This document shows, piece by piece, positions 21,719-32,053 of a stretch of DNA of 64,000 nt. Made by a program: the position numbers and the translations under genes. Under the pieces are notes generated by a model. That model had not been told where the DNA came from. It did no database searches and was given only the letters and a program-made list of their open reading frames with translations. The stretch comes from Incurvaria masculella. Its lineage: Eukaryota > Arthropoda > Insecta > Lepidoptera > Incurvariidae. The stretch covers positions 1,364,001 to 1,428,000 of the forward strand of contig OX335650.1 in NCBI GenBank assembly GCA_946894095.1. Reading direction: 5' to 3'. Every line of letters starts with the position of its first letter. The first letter of the stretch is position 1.

Positions 21719-22976
21719 TGTGAGTATCTCAATGGATTATATCCATTTTATCTTACAACATTGCACATTGCACATGGACAATATACGTAGCCCACTGCAA
21801 ACTAGAGCTATTTGTGAACTCTTCTAAAATCTGACCTATGTCTATTTGTCTTTACGGTCGTAACTTTAAAGCCATTACCCCATTCGTCCCATCACAATTT
21901 ACTTGAGGGGTGACACTAGGGTTGGATATGATATACTAGAAGTCGGGGAAAGTGTTAAAAAGAGGTATCTACTCACGTTGGGATCTCCGTGAATCTATTG
22001 TCACATATTTCATTTCATTTATTTAAACTTTTTGGTAGTCAAACTACACTAAGTTACGTCACAAAGATTCGCGGGTTCGGTCAACCCAGTAAAGAAGAAC
22101 CCGCAAAGAAACTTCACGGGTTTACATAACATATTTTTTCGTCCAGAAATATGAAATACACACTTAGATCTAAATGCTACTTCCAAACAATTCCTTGGTA
22201 GATCCGATTAAGGCAAAGAACAAAGAACAATAGAAACAGCAACCCTCAGTTTAAATTACTCACAACTAACAAAGTTACTAAGGCAATAATAGAAATGAAT
22301 ATAATGTAAGACAGTTCAAGTATTTAGTTACGAGCGTATAGTCCAAACTTTAACCAGGTATTCATACATTTTGTTTACGGCTTAAAAAATACCTCCTTAT
22401 CACACATTTGTAATTATGCCTGCACGCAAAAAGTATGGGGAGGACTTACAACAAAATGCAATCTATAATTGTCGGCCTAAATATGACAAAGTAAGTTAAA
22501 GTTTGAACCACGAAAAATGACGATGGCTTTTTACACCTGAATAATTTAGATCATAATTCCTATTAATTTAGAATAAGATGTCATTATAGTAGTCAAGAGT
22601 TTGCTCCTCACCAATGTATATAATGTTCTTATAATAATGTTCTTTGTGAGCAGTAGTAATCAATCAATCACTGTAAACTAGTTTGTAAGTATCACTGGAA
22701 AAAAAAAGAAAAAAATAATAATACAATGACCAACCTGACGAAGTTTCTTGTCGGCTCTTCTTCGCCAGAAGTAATCGAACCGACAGGAAAAAAAAAATGA
22801 CGAATCCGAGTGTGTAATATACATCTAATGGAGGAAATAAAGAAACAGAAACAGAAACAGAAACTGAAAATAAAAGGAAGATGTGGCATGCAGTCATTGT
22901 AGTGACTCCGCCGTATGCCTAACAAAGCTTCCAATACGTCTCCTACTATGTTTGCTTGTGGCGTGTACTCGTACGT
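21719..22976. other. Mostly AT-rich, with repeats
   Basis: It contains a likely minus-strand LINE tail at about 22007-22140 ('atttcatttcatttattta'), an (AGAAAC)n microsatellite at 22839-22868, and the open-frame candidate at 22416-22490. Nothing else is supported. Confidence 0.35.
22416..22490 (+). CDS. Candidate first coding exon, or transposase N-terminus
   Basis: An ATG at 22416 opens MPARKKYGEDLQQNAIYNCR and five further codons, ending in phase 0 at a good donor (AAA|GTAAGT at 22491). The basic start followed by a KKY-x-EDL-x(4)-AI pattern vaguely recalls the DNA-binding start of pogo/pipsqueak-type proteins, but 25 residues are too few to assign. It is flanked by 15-bp inverted repeats ('gtccaaactttaacc' at 22341 and its complement at about 22494-22508), so it may be the start of a transposable element rather than a host gene. 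Confidence 0.3.
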
Positions 22977-23245
22977 TTAAGGTGGCCCAACCCGGCGGGC
23001 CTAACTCATTCGCGGGCACGGTACAAAACCGTGCTGTTGCGCTCTGGGACCTTATCTGTTTCAAAGAATAAGACAGGCTCCGTGATGAGGAAGATGCAAC
23101 ATGTCCACAAAAAATACAATGTGCATAGTGTATGACTTGGTAAGATTTACGAAAATTTTAATTTCAAAACGACTTATAGCTAAAAGTAAACCACGACCGC
23201 TGTAGTCAAAAATCTAACAAAAACCAAATAGATCATAAATCTTGA
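22977..23245 (+). mobile_element. TTAA element, family A, left half only
   Basis: It begins at TTAA 22977 with 'ttaaggtggcccaacccg' and follows the complete copy at 16148 closely as far as 'aaccaaatagatcataaatc'. It then stops at a family B fragment that begins with its own TTAA at 23246. The right half is missing. Confidence 0.8.
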
Positions 23246-23488
23246 TTAAGGGCCTGGTACTAGCCAAATCGCAAAGTTAGACGAGGCACCCCAAGTAAAC
23301 TAAGTAAGTCTGACGATTATAAGTGTCATCCTTACAATATATGATTCCTTGTCTAGGAATCGAATGATTTTCGTTAATGTATGTTTCCTTTTTCTATACA
23401 AAATACATTGCGAAAACGGTGTCCATTTCCGAACTTTTTTGACTAAATGTAGAAATCTAAAAGCAAATGGAATTTTTTGTTTATGCAT
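23246..23488 (-). mobile_element. TTAA element, family B, half copy
   Basis: It starts with 'ttaagggcctggtactagcc' and is the reverse complement of the right half of the copy at 7830-8306. It ends in the middle of that element near 'tttatgcat'. It contains the same 62-codon open frame (23300-23488, minus), differing from the first copy at two residues. Confidence 0.75.
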
Positions 23489-23500
23489 CTGAGTGGTCAG

Positions 23501-23749
23501 TCTGAGTTCTCACCTAAATTGGCGTTTACGGCAAAACGATCGACTGGCGTTTTCCATCAATTCCATACAAGTTTTTACTAGATATTCTGTGGTTTTACTT
23601 CTTCAAGCTGTCAAATCAAACTCGGACCGAGGCTCGGACTCGCAAATGTTCGATTAACGCCCACTGCGCGCGCTCTTCAATATCTCCACACATTTGAAAA
23701 CGCCAGTCGATCGGTTTGCCGTAAACGTCAATTTAGGTGACAACTGAGA
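23501..23749. mobile_element. 249-bp element with 52-bp terminal inverted repeats
   Basis: The left end 'tctgagttctcacctaaat' and the complement of the right end 'tctcagttgtcacctaaat' continue in parallel through 'gcgtttacggcaaa' and 'cgatcgactggcgtttt', about 52 bp with four mismatches. No target duplication is obvious. It abuts the truncated family B copy, so this 770-bp stretch is a cluster of three element fragments. Confidence 0.8.
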
Positions 23750-24212
23750 CTTCGGGCACTGAACCACGAACGTCGATACCCTTAGTCGGATCTTATGATA
23801 TGCTCGAGAAGAAATGTTATATGCCGGAACCGTGGTGCGAGATTAGTCCATTTATTCAAGACAATTCTCTACGCAGGAAATTATTGATTTGATTTGGCCC
23901 GAGCCAACTGTTAAAGGTAGGCAGTGAATGCAACGATTGTTGACTGCATCCACCTGTTTATAATAAAACGCGAGCGTGCAAAGGCCAAATCAAACAGTTT
24001 GAGAACACAATGCGATTATTTGATTGCTTCAGCGTGTAGTGAACGGGCCTCGGGCATACGCATAACTACACAAAAGTTGGATTGTGTATTATTTAGAAAT
24101 ACGAATTCTTACTTTGAAGGCAAACATCGTGAACCAAATAGTTCGGTGGCGTTATGAATTCTAAGAACGGGTACCTACTTAGATGATACAGAAATGGGCT
24201 TTATCATCACGT
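23750..24212. other. No gene seen
   Basis: The frame at 23924-24157 has no supporting signals. Confidence 0.4.
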
Positions 24213-24380
24213 TTAGAGCGGCTCGTAGCTAAGAGCGCGGTCCCTCGCCACTCATCGAATAGTCGTGGGTGCTGTCCTTTTCTGGTCGTGGCTCAGAATA
24301 TATGTGAAAATGTAGGTCCGCTTCCTTACTAGCTGGTAGGGTGAGGCTTTCCGGGGAGGTACCATCGAGCATATTTCATT
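24213..24380 (+). mobile_element. tRNA-headed SINE, degenerate and 3'-truncated
   Basis: 'gagcggctcgtagctaagag' matches the head start of the tRNA-headed copies. 'tgtaggtccgcttccttact' and 'gaggtaccatcgagcat' match the body. The 3' third is missing, replaced by a 5S-like segment in opposite orientation. Confidence 0.6.
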
Positions 24381-24387
24381 CAGTCGC

Positions 24388-24480
24388 GCGGTCACCCATC
24401 CAGAACTTGACTGCGTCTATATTTGCTTAACCTCAAGATCGAACGCCAGGGCTAGGCTACCGAGGCTGATCGGTTACATG
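24388..24480 (-). mobile_element. 5S-rRNA-like head fragment
   Basis: On the minus strand it reads 'cgttcgatcttgaggttaag' and then 'gttctggatgggtgaccgcg'. This is the order and approximate spacing of 5S rRNA ('...ccgaagttaagcaa...cttggatgggtgaccgc'). It differs from the 5S head at 48.3 and 61.5 kb, so it may come from another 5S-derived SINE lineage. Confidence 0.55.
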
Positions 24481-26090
24481 TCAAAGATATTTTTGTCAGT
24501 AAATCTTGATCCTGTAAACACACAAAATAAAAAAAAAACTATTCTTGTTCTCAAGAAAAAGAACAAATGAGGTTATTAAAAGAAAACGTATATTTATGCC
24601 ACAGAATAAATAAACCGAATCATTGACCCTAAACAAAAAGATTTAGGTAAAAAAAGTAATAAAAAAGTGTTGGCACCGCCCGGTATCATGAATCCCCATA
24701 ACAAGCGGAGGCACTTCTCTCCAACTCCTGAAATTATATTCAGCGTGTGGAGGCCGCGGCCGCCCGGCCCTCGCCAAACCATTCAAACTGGAACTTTTCA
24801 GAGTCCTGAATAGGCTTTGTGGAGATGGGTTGCCCAGGGGGCTGTATCCTCTGAAAGACAAACCTGAAAACGCGTGGAAGGATGTGCCATTTTGAATGTG
24901 TCGATTATTCATTCCCTTCGTTTAAATACTATTCTCAATACTTATGCAATTGTTTCCTTCATTTAAATACTGTTCTCTATTATATTCTGTAACACTTATA
25001 CAATCTGCCGTCATCTTTCTGTCTGTTCGCTTATAACTTGAGAACCACTTACCCGATTTCGAGGCGGCTATTTGCTTGATTCTTCCCATAACGTATACGC
25101 AACTAAGCAACACGGTAAATTACGTGATGGGTGAGCAGTCGACAAAGTAAGGGAATGTGTAAATGTTTTCTTACTTTTGGAAATTACAAAAATGCATATT
25201 TATGTATAAAATGTATCAAACTATTTATTTCACATGTAAACGGTTGAATGAAAGTCCGATTTTTCGTCGGACCCTTACGCGAGCACAGCTAGTCATGTTA
25301 TTAAAAAGCAATAGTTAAACTGCATAGACAGATTTGTTTTTATTATGTCGAATTTTTGCACCCACTAAAGATTGTTTTATTCATACATAGAACTGGGGTG
25401 ATGTATTTTGTAATGCCATCTAAGGAATAATCCATAATGCCCAAGGGCGCATGCAGGGGTGATAAGAAATATTTGCATTAGTATTATCTATTCGAGCTTA
25501 ATGTTCGGTAGCAGCCGCACGTCGCAGGGTGTATTATAAGATTTTAGGACAACCAAGTAAATATGATTTTTCGTACTAAGCATTGTACGTCGCTTTTTTT
25601 AAGGAATATGAAATGTATTCCATTAGACAATCCTTTAGGACAACCGTTACTAATTCCATAACTAGTTATTTGCGGTTTAGGTCACGTGGAAGTCCATACT
25701 GCTTTGTACACATCCGATAATTGGAAGCCATCAGGAATTAATACAATTATTTTATATTAATACTTAAAGTACTGTAGCGCATATTGTATGTATTATTTTA
25801 ATGTCACTTCATCTGAAAGTAAAAATCTTTATATTTTATTTATTATTTTAATATCTTATCTAAAGTGACGGTTGAAAGTAAAATATTTACGTAAATATTT
25901 TTTTATGCTCAAGAAATTTTATTAAGAAATTATTTCAGAATTAAAACATTTTCTTGTTAGGTATCAATATGTCTCATTTAATCTAGCGGAGAAAATCTGT
26001 GTCGAAACGTATTCATAATAACCTTAAAAAAAATACCAAGACAGTTAATACATTTTTGTGGAATTCAAGAAACTAAGAAAATTCAACTCG
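24481..26090. other. No gene seen; one unexplained GC-rich block
   Basis: The block at 24650-24900 is GC-rich, open on the minus strand (...FSGLSFRGYSPLGNPSPQ...), and reads like an old retroelement piece that I cannot place. The rest is AT-rich. Confidence 0.35.
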
Positions 26091-26099
26091 TGTTTCGAA

Positions 26100-26480
26100 A
26101 GCTAGATATTCGCAACTCTAGGTAGCGCACACTCCGGTGAGCGTACGCACACCCTGTAGGTAGCGGGGCGGGCGGCGCGGAGGGGCGGGCGGGAAAGCGA
26201 AGGAAATGGGAAATGGCAAAGCGCGCAGTGTAGTGCCGGCCCCGCGCCGCAACGTCCGTGCCGTGCCGTGCCGCCGGCGGGACGTGCAACAGGCCGCCAT
26301 GCGCGCGTGACGCGCGGTGCAACGCTGTCGCGTCAGACTGTCAGCAACCCTGTCGCTTCGGACTGCCAGCAACCCTGTCGTGTCGGACTGTCAGCAACCC
26401 TGTCGCGTCAGACGGTCCGCTTCGCCGAACCGCCGCCGCCCGCCGAGGTTCAGTGTCGGAAGGTGGGTGACCTCTTTTGG
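26100..26480 (+). promoter_or_regulatory. CpG-rich island, probable promoter or first exon
   Basis: The most GC- and CpG-rich stretch of the left half, e.g. 'gggcgggcggcgcggagg' and 'cgcgcgtgacgcgcggtgc'. It ends with 'gtgtcggaag' followed by a usable donor (GTGGGT at 26471 region). All frames are open, as expected for GC-rich DNA, so no protein is claimed. Position and composition fit a promoter with a non-coding first exon on the + strand, possibly for the gene whose exons lie further right; that link is inference. Confidence 0.4.
26324..26416. repeat. 25-bp tandem repeat, 3.7 copies
   Basis: Units start at 26324, 26349, 26374 and 26399 (partial). The consensus resembles 'ctgtcgcgtcggactg' plus 'tcagcaac'. 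Units differ at a few positions. 25 is not a multiple of three, so the array is unlikely to be maintained as protein. Confidence 0.85.
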
Positions 26481-26912
26481 GATTGCGGAAAATGAGAGTA
26501 ACGTCCCAGTGTTTAGGGCTTAGAATGCAGGGCTTTCGCCGAAGCAGTTCCGCGGCTGGTCCGCGTGTGGCATTTGGGTCAGTGCATTTGGCAGAATTCA
26601 ACCATGTAATTATGTGATAGCATCGTCGTTTTGTACGTCAAAGGCAAACTTAGGATCTATATCTTGTATTTTTGACAGATATAACAATTTTCAAACTTTG
26701 TTCAAATTCATTTTCTAGTATATTATTAATATTATTTAACTTCCACGCGTACTATATGAATTTTAATCATGTAATGATAGGTAGTAAGATACAGATTCAT
26801 TAAGAGTGAGGCTTTTAAATCTCCAAATTATTGGTTGGTGTTTATTGTTTTAGTAAAATATATGTTTAAACTAACGTGCGCAGTTTATAAAACGAGCGTA
26901 CATTAATTACCC
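26481..26912. other. No gene seen
   Basis: The composition falls back to AT-rich after the island. Confidence 0.4.
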
Positions 26913-27239
26913 TTAAGGATGTTCCGACCCATACAATGTTTTTTTATTCAGAACGCAAGAAGTATTGCACTTTAAGGCACGAATTCGTCAAAAATATTAA
27001 ATATAGCCATAGTAGTTGCAGCGAAAACAAATTCACAATTTCAGGTTTAATGGTTTCGCTGTAATTGCCGATTAAAAGATTTACACCGTTAGATGGCGCT
27101 GTTAAATAAAAATCGTATTTAAATAAATTTTAACAAAACCAATAATCCTGAAATTGTGAAATTGTTTTCGCTGCAAGTAATATGACTATATTAAAGTTAT
27201 GTGTGCAAACAACTTTATATGGGTCGGAACAGCCTTTAA
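26913..27239. mobile_element. TTAA element, family C (327 bp)
   Basis: TTAA at 26913 and 27236 bound inverted ends 'ttaaggatgttccgacccat' and the complement of 'atgggtcggaacagccttta'. Internal landmarks are 'gcactttaaggcacgaattc' and 'gatggcgctgttaaataaa'. A second copy at 54572-54924 retains a longer right subterminal inverted repeat, so this copy has a small right-end deletion. Confidence 0.8.
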
Positions 27240-27524
27240 AGGTAGCTAGCACTATTATGCATGTACATATATAATAGCGTTATTTGTTTATCTCGCCTAA
27301 GCGAAATTAATTGTCCCCCTTACTTTGTGCTGGTCTGTTCTCACACTTAAGTATTTATCCGCATTTTATGATAGTTAATAAGGTGCTTGCAACTGTAAGA
27401 GAAATAAAGAGCTACTAAATGCGAAGCACGTACGTTGCTTTATGAATGAGAAAAAAAACTCGGGGCATTGTTCTGCGTGGGTTTTGGATCCTAAAAATAA
27501 TACAAGCGGTCCCAAGGGGTTGGT

Positions 27525-28060
27525 CCTTCGTGGTTCGAACTGCACGTAAGGCTGTGGGTCCCCGGCCTCACTTACCATGTTGTTGGGCTGAATCTGTTCG
27601 GGTTGGTACCATAGCATTGAATTAAAACCGGCCAATTGCAAATCGGACTCGCACACGAAGGGTTCCGTACCATCGTCCAAATTTTAACACAAAAAATCAC
27701 GTTTTTTGTATGGGGCCCCCCTTTAAAATTAATTATTTTTTAATTTTACCTATTTGTTGTTATAGAGGCAAAATAAATACACACTCTGTGAAAATTTCAG
27801 CTGCCTACCGATTACGATTTATGAGATACAGCCCTGTGACAGACGCACAGACGGACGGACAGTGGAGGCTTAGTAATAGGGTTCCGTTTTCACGCTTTGG
27901 GTACGGAACCTTAAAAAAGGTCAAAGTGGCAATAAATGTTATCCGTGTTTTCTACCCTCAATGTAGCCGTGCAATAAAGAAAATTTCTGGCATGGCACCT
28001 AGTTACCAATTTAAGTGGTGGGCCAATATAATTAAAGTGGCTGTGGTATTCGATATCATT
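27525..28060 (+). mobile_element. SINE interrupted by an R1 copy
   Basis: The left part (27525-27623) carries 'tgtgggtccccggcctcac' and 'ttggtaccatagcattgaat'. The right part (27918-28060) resumes with 'tgttatccgtgttttctacc', 'tctggcatggcacctag' and 'gtggtgggccaatata'. In intact copies these are continuous, so R1 inserted here after the SINE. Confidence 0.75.
27624..27917 (+). mobile_element. R1 interspersed repeat, nested in a SINE
   Basis: Nearly full length: hairpin end 'aaaaccggccaattgcaaat', the module 'aggcaaaataaatacacac', a short run of ACGG, and the end 'ggtacggaaccttaaaaa'. The open frame 27710-28090 crosses out of it and has no meaning. Confidence 0.85.
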
Positions 28061-28652
28061 ATTCAGTTACACAAAAATGCACGAGCCTAGTCCGGCGTTA
28101 AGAATGTATTTGAGGCGAAATCGCTGACCTAAAAAGATCTTTTTGTTTATCATATATCAAAGAGTGTTTATCCTAAAATTCCACATTTATGTGTAAAGTT
28201 GGTCTCGTCTCAACTTTGCTCTATAGGCACTGAATATTCCGTGTTCACAGCTGTAACAGTGTAGTATTGTTCGATAAACAATGACGCTGAAATGGTATAC
28301 GATCGCGTTTGAGCTGTCACGCTATCGGTCTTACTAAACCATAGAGTATGATTTCGATAGACCTCTCACTATTCAAACTATTCCGCATGGGTCTTTTAAG
28401 GGGTTACATTGACCAGAATCTAATGCAAGTATTATGTAATGTAATGTCTTTCGTTTGAAATTAAATCCAATAAATTGCAGCGAATTGGCTGCAGTAATCA
28501 TATTTTCTAAAGTGAAAAATAAATTTGTTAGTTATAATATCGTTTATTGTATTATTATTTTACTCTATTTTTATGTTTCTTTGAAAAACGTTAGAGATTT
28601 TTATCGTGTTCTTAAGTAAAGTGAAGACTGAATGTATTCTTTGGGAGTTGTA
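28061..28652. other. No gene seen
   Basis: AT-rich DNA without recognised features. Confidence 0.4.
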
Positions 28653-29285
28653 TTCACTACGTATAATATTCACAACGTATAATCTTATTTTTTTCCAAAA
28701 AATTAAAAGCATGCATATCGTATAATAGTCACAACGTATAATGTTATACGTTGTGCATGAATAAACTTTAAAAATAAAATCAACTCTTTGCATCATGCAG
28801 AACGTATAATAGTCACAACGTATAATATTCCTAACATGAATTCACAAAAAAAGAAAACCATTCAGAACGTATAATATGCCAGGAAGCACTGCATAAAGCG
28901 CCCTAATAACGATACATTTAAGGCTGAAATTGCTACGAATCGATATTTGCTACAATTTCGAGAGGCCACCTTACGCTAATTGAGACGGTCGAAACGTCAT
29001 GTGCGAGTATACGCTTTAATTGTATGACGATAAGGGCGCTTATCGTATGAAATATTTTAGGATTATATGATATGCATGGTTTTCTTTTTTTGTTAAATAA
29101 AGATCATAACATTATACGTTGTGACTATTATACGTTATGCATGGAGAAATAAGTAATTTTATGTTTTGGACTTCTTCATGCACTACGTATAAGATTATAC
29201 GATCTGCTGATTATACGTTGTGCATGGTTTTAAAATTTTGTTAAAATATGACATTATACGATCTGCATATTAGACGTTCTGCCGT
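28653..29285. mobile_element. Foldback-like element made of CGTATAAT motifs
   Basis: The left part has CGTATAAT at 28660, 28676, 28719, 28735, 28803, 28819 and 28868. The right part has the complement ATTATACG at 29111, 29127, 29194, 29210 and 29253, plus variants at 28743, 29186 and 29268. The flanking words CACAA and GCAT recur as well. Inside, 'aaagcgccctaataacgata' (about 28892) and its approximate complement near 29029-29045 are inverted too. The overall mirror-like layout suggests a DNA transposon with subterminal enzyme-binding repeats; its termini and target duplication are not clear. Confidence 0.65.
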
Positions 29286-29788
29286 TCCCCCTTCTTTGGT
29301 ACCATGATTTTTCTCAAATAAGTATAAGCATAAACCAAAAATATTACGATTTAACTAATTTCAATTCATTTTAAATAATTTTCTTCATCATACACAAAAG
29401 TATGTCAATGTCATGTAATCAAATATAATTTTGGTACAATGCCCCCCTTTCAAAGTATGTTTATCATGTGTAGAAATGATTTTATTGAATAGGCTATTTA
29501 TTTTTTATTTATTTATTGTACCATTTGAAATGATTATTTATAATTATAATAACGTTACTAAGTACCTACGTAAATTTTACTATCGTCAACGATTGGTGAA
29601 AACGCAAAACGGGAGAAATATTCACAAAGACAAATATTTTTTTAAAAATCATGTGCAGTGACGACGATATTTAATGCCAAGTACGTGATAAAGTATGTAA
29701 TGACATACTGTCATGGAAACATCGCTATATAATTAAATTATCTTGTGGTGTCATGCTAAGATTCGTAGACATTACTTGTACATAGCTG
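29286..29788. other. No gene seen
   Basis: AT-rich DNA; the frame at 29431-29661 is not supported. Confidence 0.4.
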
Positions 29789-29876
29789 AGCCAAAGTATT
29801 TCTCTCGACTGTCAGTTTTGACATAAAATGTATGAATCGAATGTCAAATTTGACAGCTGGAATCCATACTTTGGCT
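29789..29876. mobile_element. 88-bp short inverted-repeat element
   Basis: 'agccaaagtat' at the left and its complement 'atactttggct' at the right, with further inner pairing around 'gctgtcaaatttgaca'. Probably a minimal MITE or hairpin-forming unit; a single copy in this window. Confidence 0.55.
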
Positions 29877-30755
29877 AATCCCAGCACAAGAAATGTCCAT
29901 GAATCTCAGCGGAGTCTCGACGCCATGTGGTTTATTCGGACCACTTTATAATGGTCACTTTTTTCATCAACATAAAAACATAACTTTATCTCCATCATAC
30001 TAAATCAGTGGGCGTATTTAGCCACTCGTAGCCGACATGGCTGCCATACCACCAAAGAGAGAATGACCCAATTTTGCCACTGTTACGCATGAGGGTCCTC
30101 TGTAGTACTCACTTAGCTCTTTAAACTTTTCAAACGTAACGAGAAATTCTCCGCGCCTTACTCTGCCTGCGCCTTAACCCACTTGGGATGGAAGAAAGAC
30201 TGGTGAAATATTGCATCTCATGATATTCTCATTATACTGGATACCTTATTTAAGTGAGCCTTCAGGGCCAAATACGAAACTTTAAGAAATAGCGAAAAAC
30301 ACGGAACAAAACTGCATTATTAGATTTTTGGAATTAACAGGATATTCGGTATGTTTTTGAGACCGTGGTAATTTTTTTTTATTCTACGGACTACTTTTGA
30401 ATGATGAGACCTATTATTCGTTATGTGAAAGTCACTTTATACGTTTTGAGACACAAGAAAAGTGAGCAATACAGAGGATCGGCAATTGGTTAGCCAAATT
30501 AAAATGGAGCTTACGGGCTTATGGGCTACCTGATACGCATCATAAACTCAAATTTATCCCCCACGGATATTCAATATTATTTTTAATTCTCCTATATTAA
30601 TTTTAAATATATGAATATACAATATACGTTAAAACTATATAAATTGAAATATTCCTATAAAAACTCTTTGTTAACGTTCTTAGGACGTTGGAGGCGTTTC
30701 CGCGCTAGCAGGACTAAATTTTTTGTAGAAGTATTTTTGCGCGTTTTATGTTGTA
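29877..30755. other. No gene seen
   Basis: No recognised features. Confidence 0.4.
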
Positions 30756-31035
30756 TTTTTAGGGTTCCGTACCCAAAGGGTGAAAACGGAACCCTATTAC
30801 TAAGCCTCCGCTGCCCATCTGTCCTTCCGTTCGTCTGTCTGTCACAGGGCTGTATCTCATGGACCGTAAGAGGTAGGCAGCTGAAATTTTCACAGAATGT
30901 GTATTTATTTTGCCGCTATAAATGGGTAAAATATAAAAATAATAAAAAACAAAGGGGTGTCCCATACAAAAAACCTTGTACGATGGTACGAAACCCTTCG
31001 TGTGCGAGTCCGACTCGCACTTGGCCGGTTTTTTT
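30756..31035 (-). mobile_element. R1 interspersed repeat
   Basis: From 'tttttagggttccgtaccca' to the hairpin end 'cgcacttggccggttttttt'. The tetranucleotide run is short and degenerate in this copy. Confidence 0.9.
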
Positions 31036-31084
31036 CATACTAATATTTTGTTCTTATGAATGCACGTGGCTACAACCTGTGTCA

Positions 31085-31156
31085 AAGCCCGAAGAAAGAG
31101 TCAGTTTCAATGTTTATTTTCGTGGTCCCCACAAATTTTCTTCAAGTGACGTGAAC
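31085..31156 (+). CDS. Exon-like frame ending at a strong donor
   Basis: The frame reads KPEERVSFNVYFRGPHKFSS and four more residues, then ends in phase 0 at GTGAGTGAG (31157). The peptide looks like a folded domain rather than AT-rich noise. The left boundary is unclear: AG dinucleotides occur, but no good polypyrimidine tract, and an R1 copy ends only 50 bp upstream and may have displaced the true acceptor. Low confidence; no family recognised. Confidence 0.2.
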
Positions 31157-31594
31157 GTGAGTGAGTGAACAGCAAGATTTTCTTCTAATACTGTCGACTT
31201 TCTATTCCCGAAGTTTCTCCTACCTATACCGAAACACGCTGTATACATAATAATTAAAATAATACATGTGATGAGCCCAGCCATTGAGCATTTGAGTCAA
31301 GGAGAGATAAATTCATGGTATTAAGTTTGCTGATTTGAAAACTGACAAATATACGTATGTATATTATGTATACCCGACTTATGCAAATATCGATCCATTA
31401 ATAACTCCACTTGGCTGGCTTACTATCTACCCTACCTCTTTGTTGTCGGGGTACTTAGGGGTGCAGAGTTCTTTGTTTCTGAACAACCTCCTTCAGAACG
31501 ATTGGTAGGGAACCATTCTATAAAAAATATTTGTGAATATTGATGAGGAATCGCTGCAACGATTTAAAGGAAATTAGAGGTTTAATAAAAACTA
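31157..31594. other. No gene seen
   Basis: No recognised features. Confidence 0.4.
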
Positions 31595-31800
31595 GCTGCG
31601 GTACCCGGCTCCGCTCGGGTCCATGTCCTTTTGGACTGATGTCGAGCTGAATTATTTCCTAGATAAAAAGTAGGTAGCCCAAAAGGCTGGTCAATAAATA
31701 TGTTATTTATCTGCTACTTTTTAATCATAATGGGTGGAGCCGATATGCATTAATTAAATAAGAAATATTCTAACGTTCCCATTTATAATACATAGGGCGC
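31595..31800 (+). mobile_element. Retroelement-like fragment ('ctagctgcggtacccggctc')
   Basis: The motif 'gctgcggtacccggctccgc' followed by 'gaattatttcctagataa' recurs at 47163 (partly) and 48078. It resembles a common insect repeat in which a 'ccgcggcttcgctcgcgt'-type start leads to an 'aaattcatcaaaatcggttc'-type end. The class is not certain. Confidence 0.5.
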
Positions 31801-31892
31801 ACTATAAGTTTCACTATAAGTTTTCGGAACTGGCCAATTAGCTAAATAATATCTTAAAAGTAATTAAGTAATTTGGTATTATAACTCATAGG

Positions 31893-32030
31893 GCCGTGTG
31901 CACGAAAGGGAAAAAAATCCAAATCATCGTCAGCTTAAACACGTCACTTTGTATGGACAGTATGGAAGGAACTCTATGCGGTTCACTGAAAGTGACGTAT
32001 TTGAACATTGATTAACTCATCCCTCTCGGT
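31893..32030 (-). repeat. Two-copy interspersed repeat (copy 2)
   Basis: Reverse complement of the block at 4755-4905, e.g. 'acagtatggaaggaactcta' and 'tgcggttcactgaaagtgac'. Confidence 0.6.
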
Positions 32031-32053
32031 ATGCAATCGGTTCTTAGGCTATT

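Noticed and set aside
26258..26601. Several overlapping open frames in the 26.3 kb island
   Set aside because: All frames on both strands are open because of GC content and the 25-bp repeat; no codon signature.
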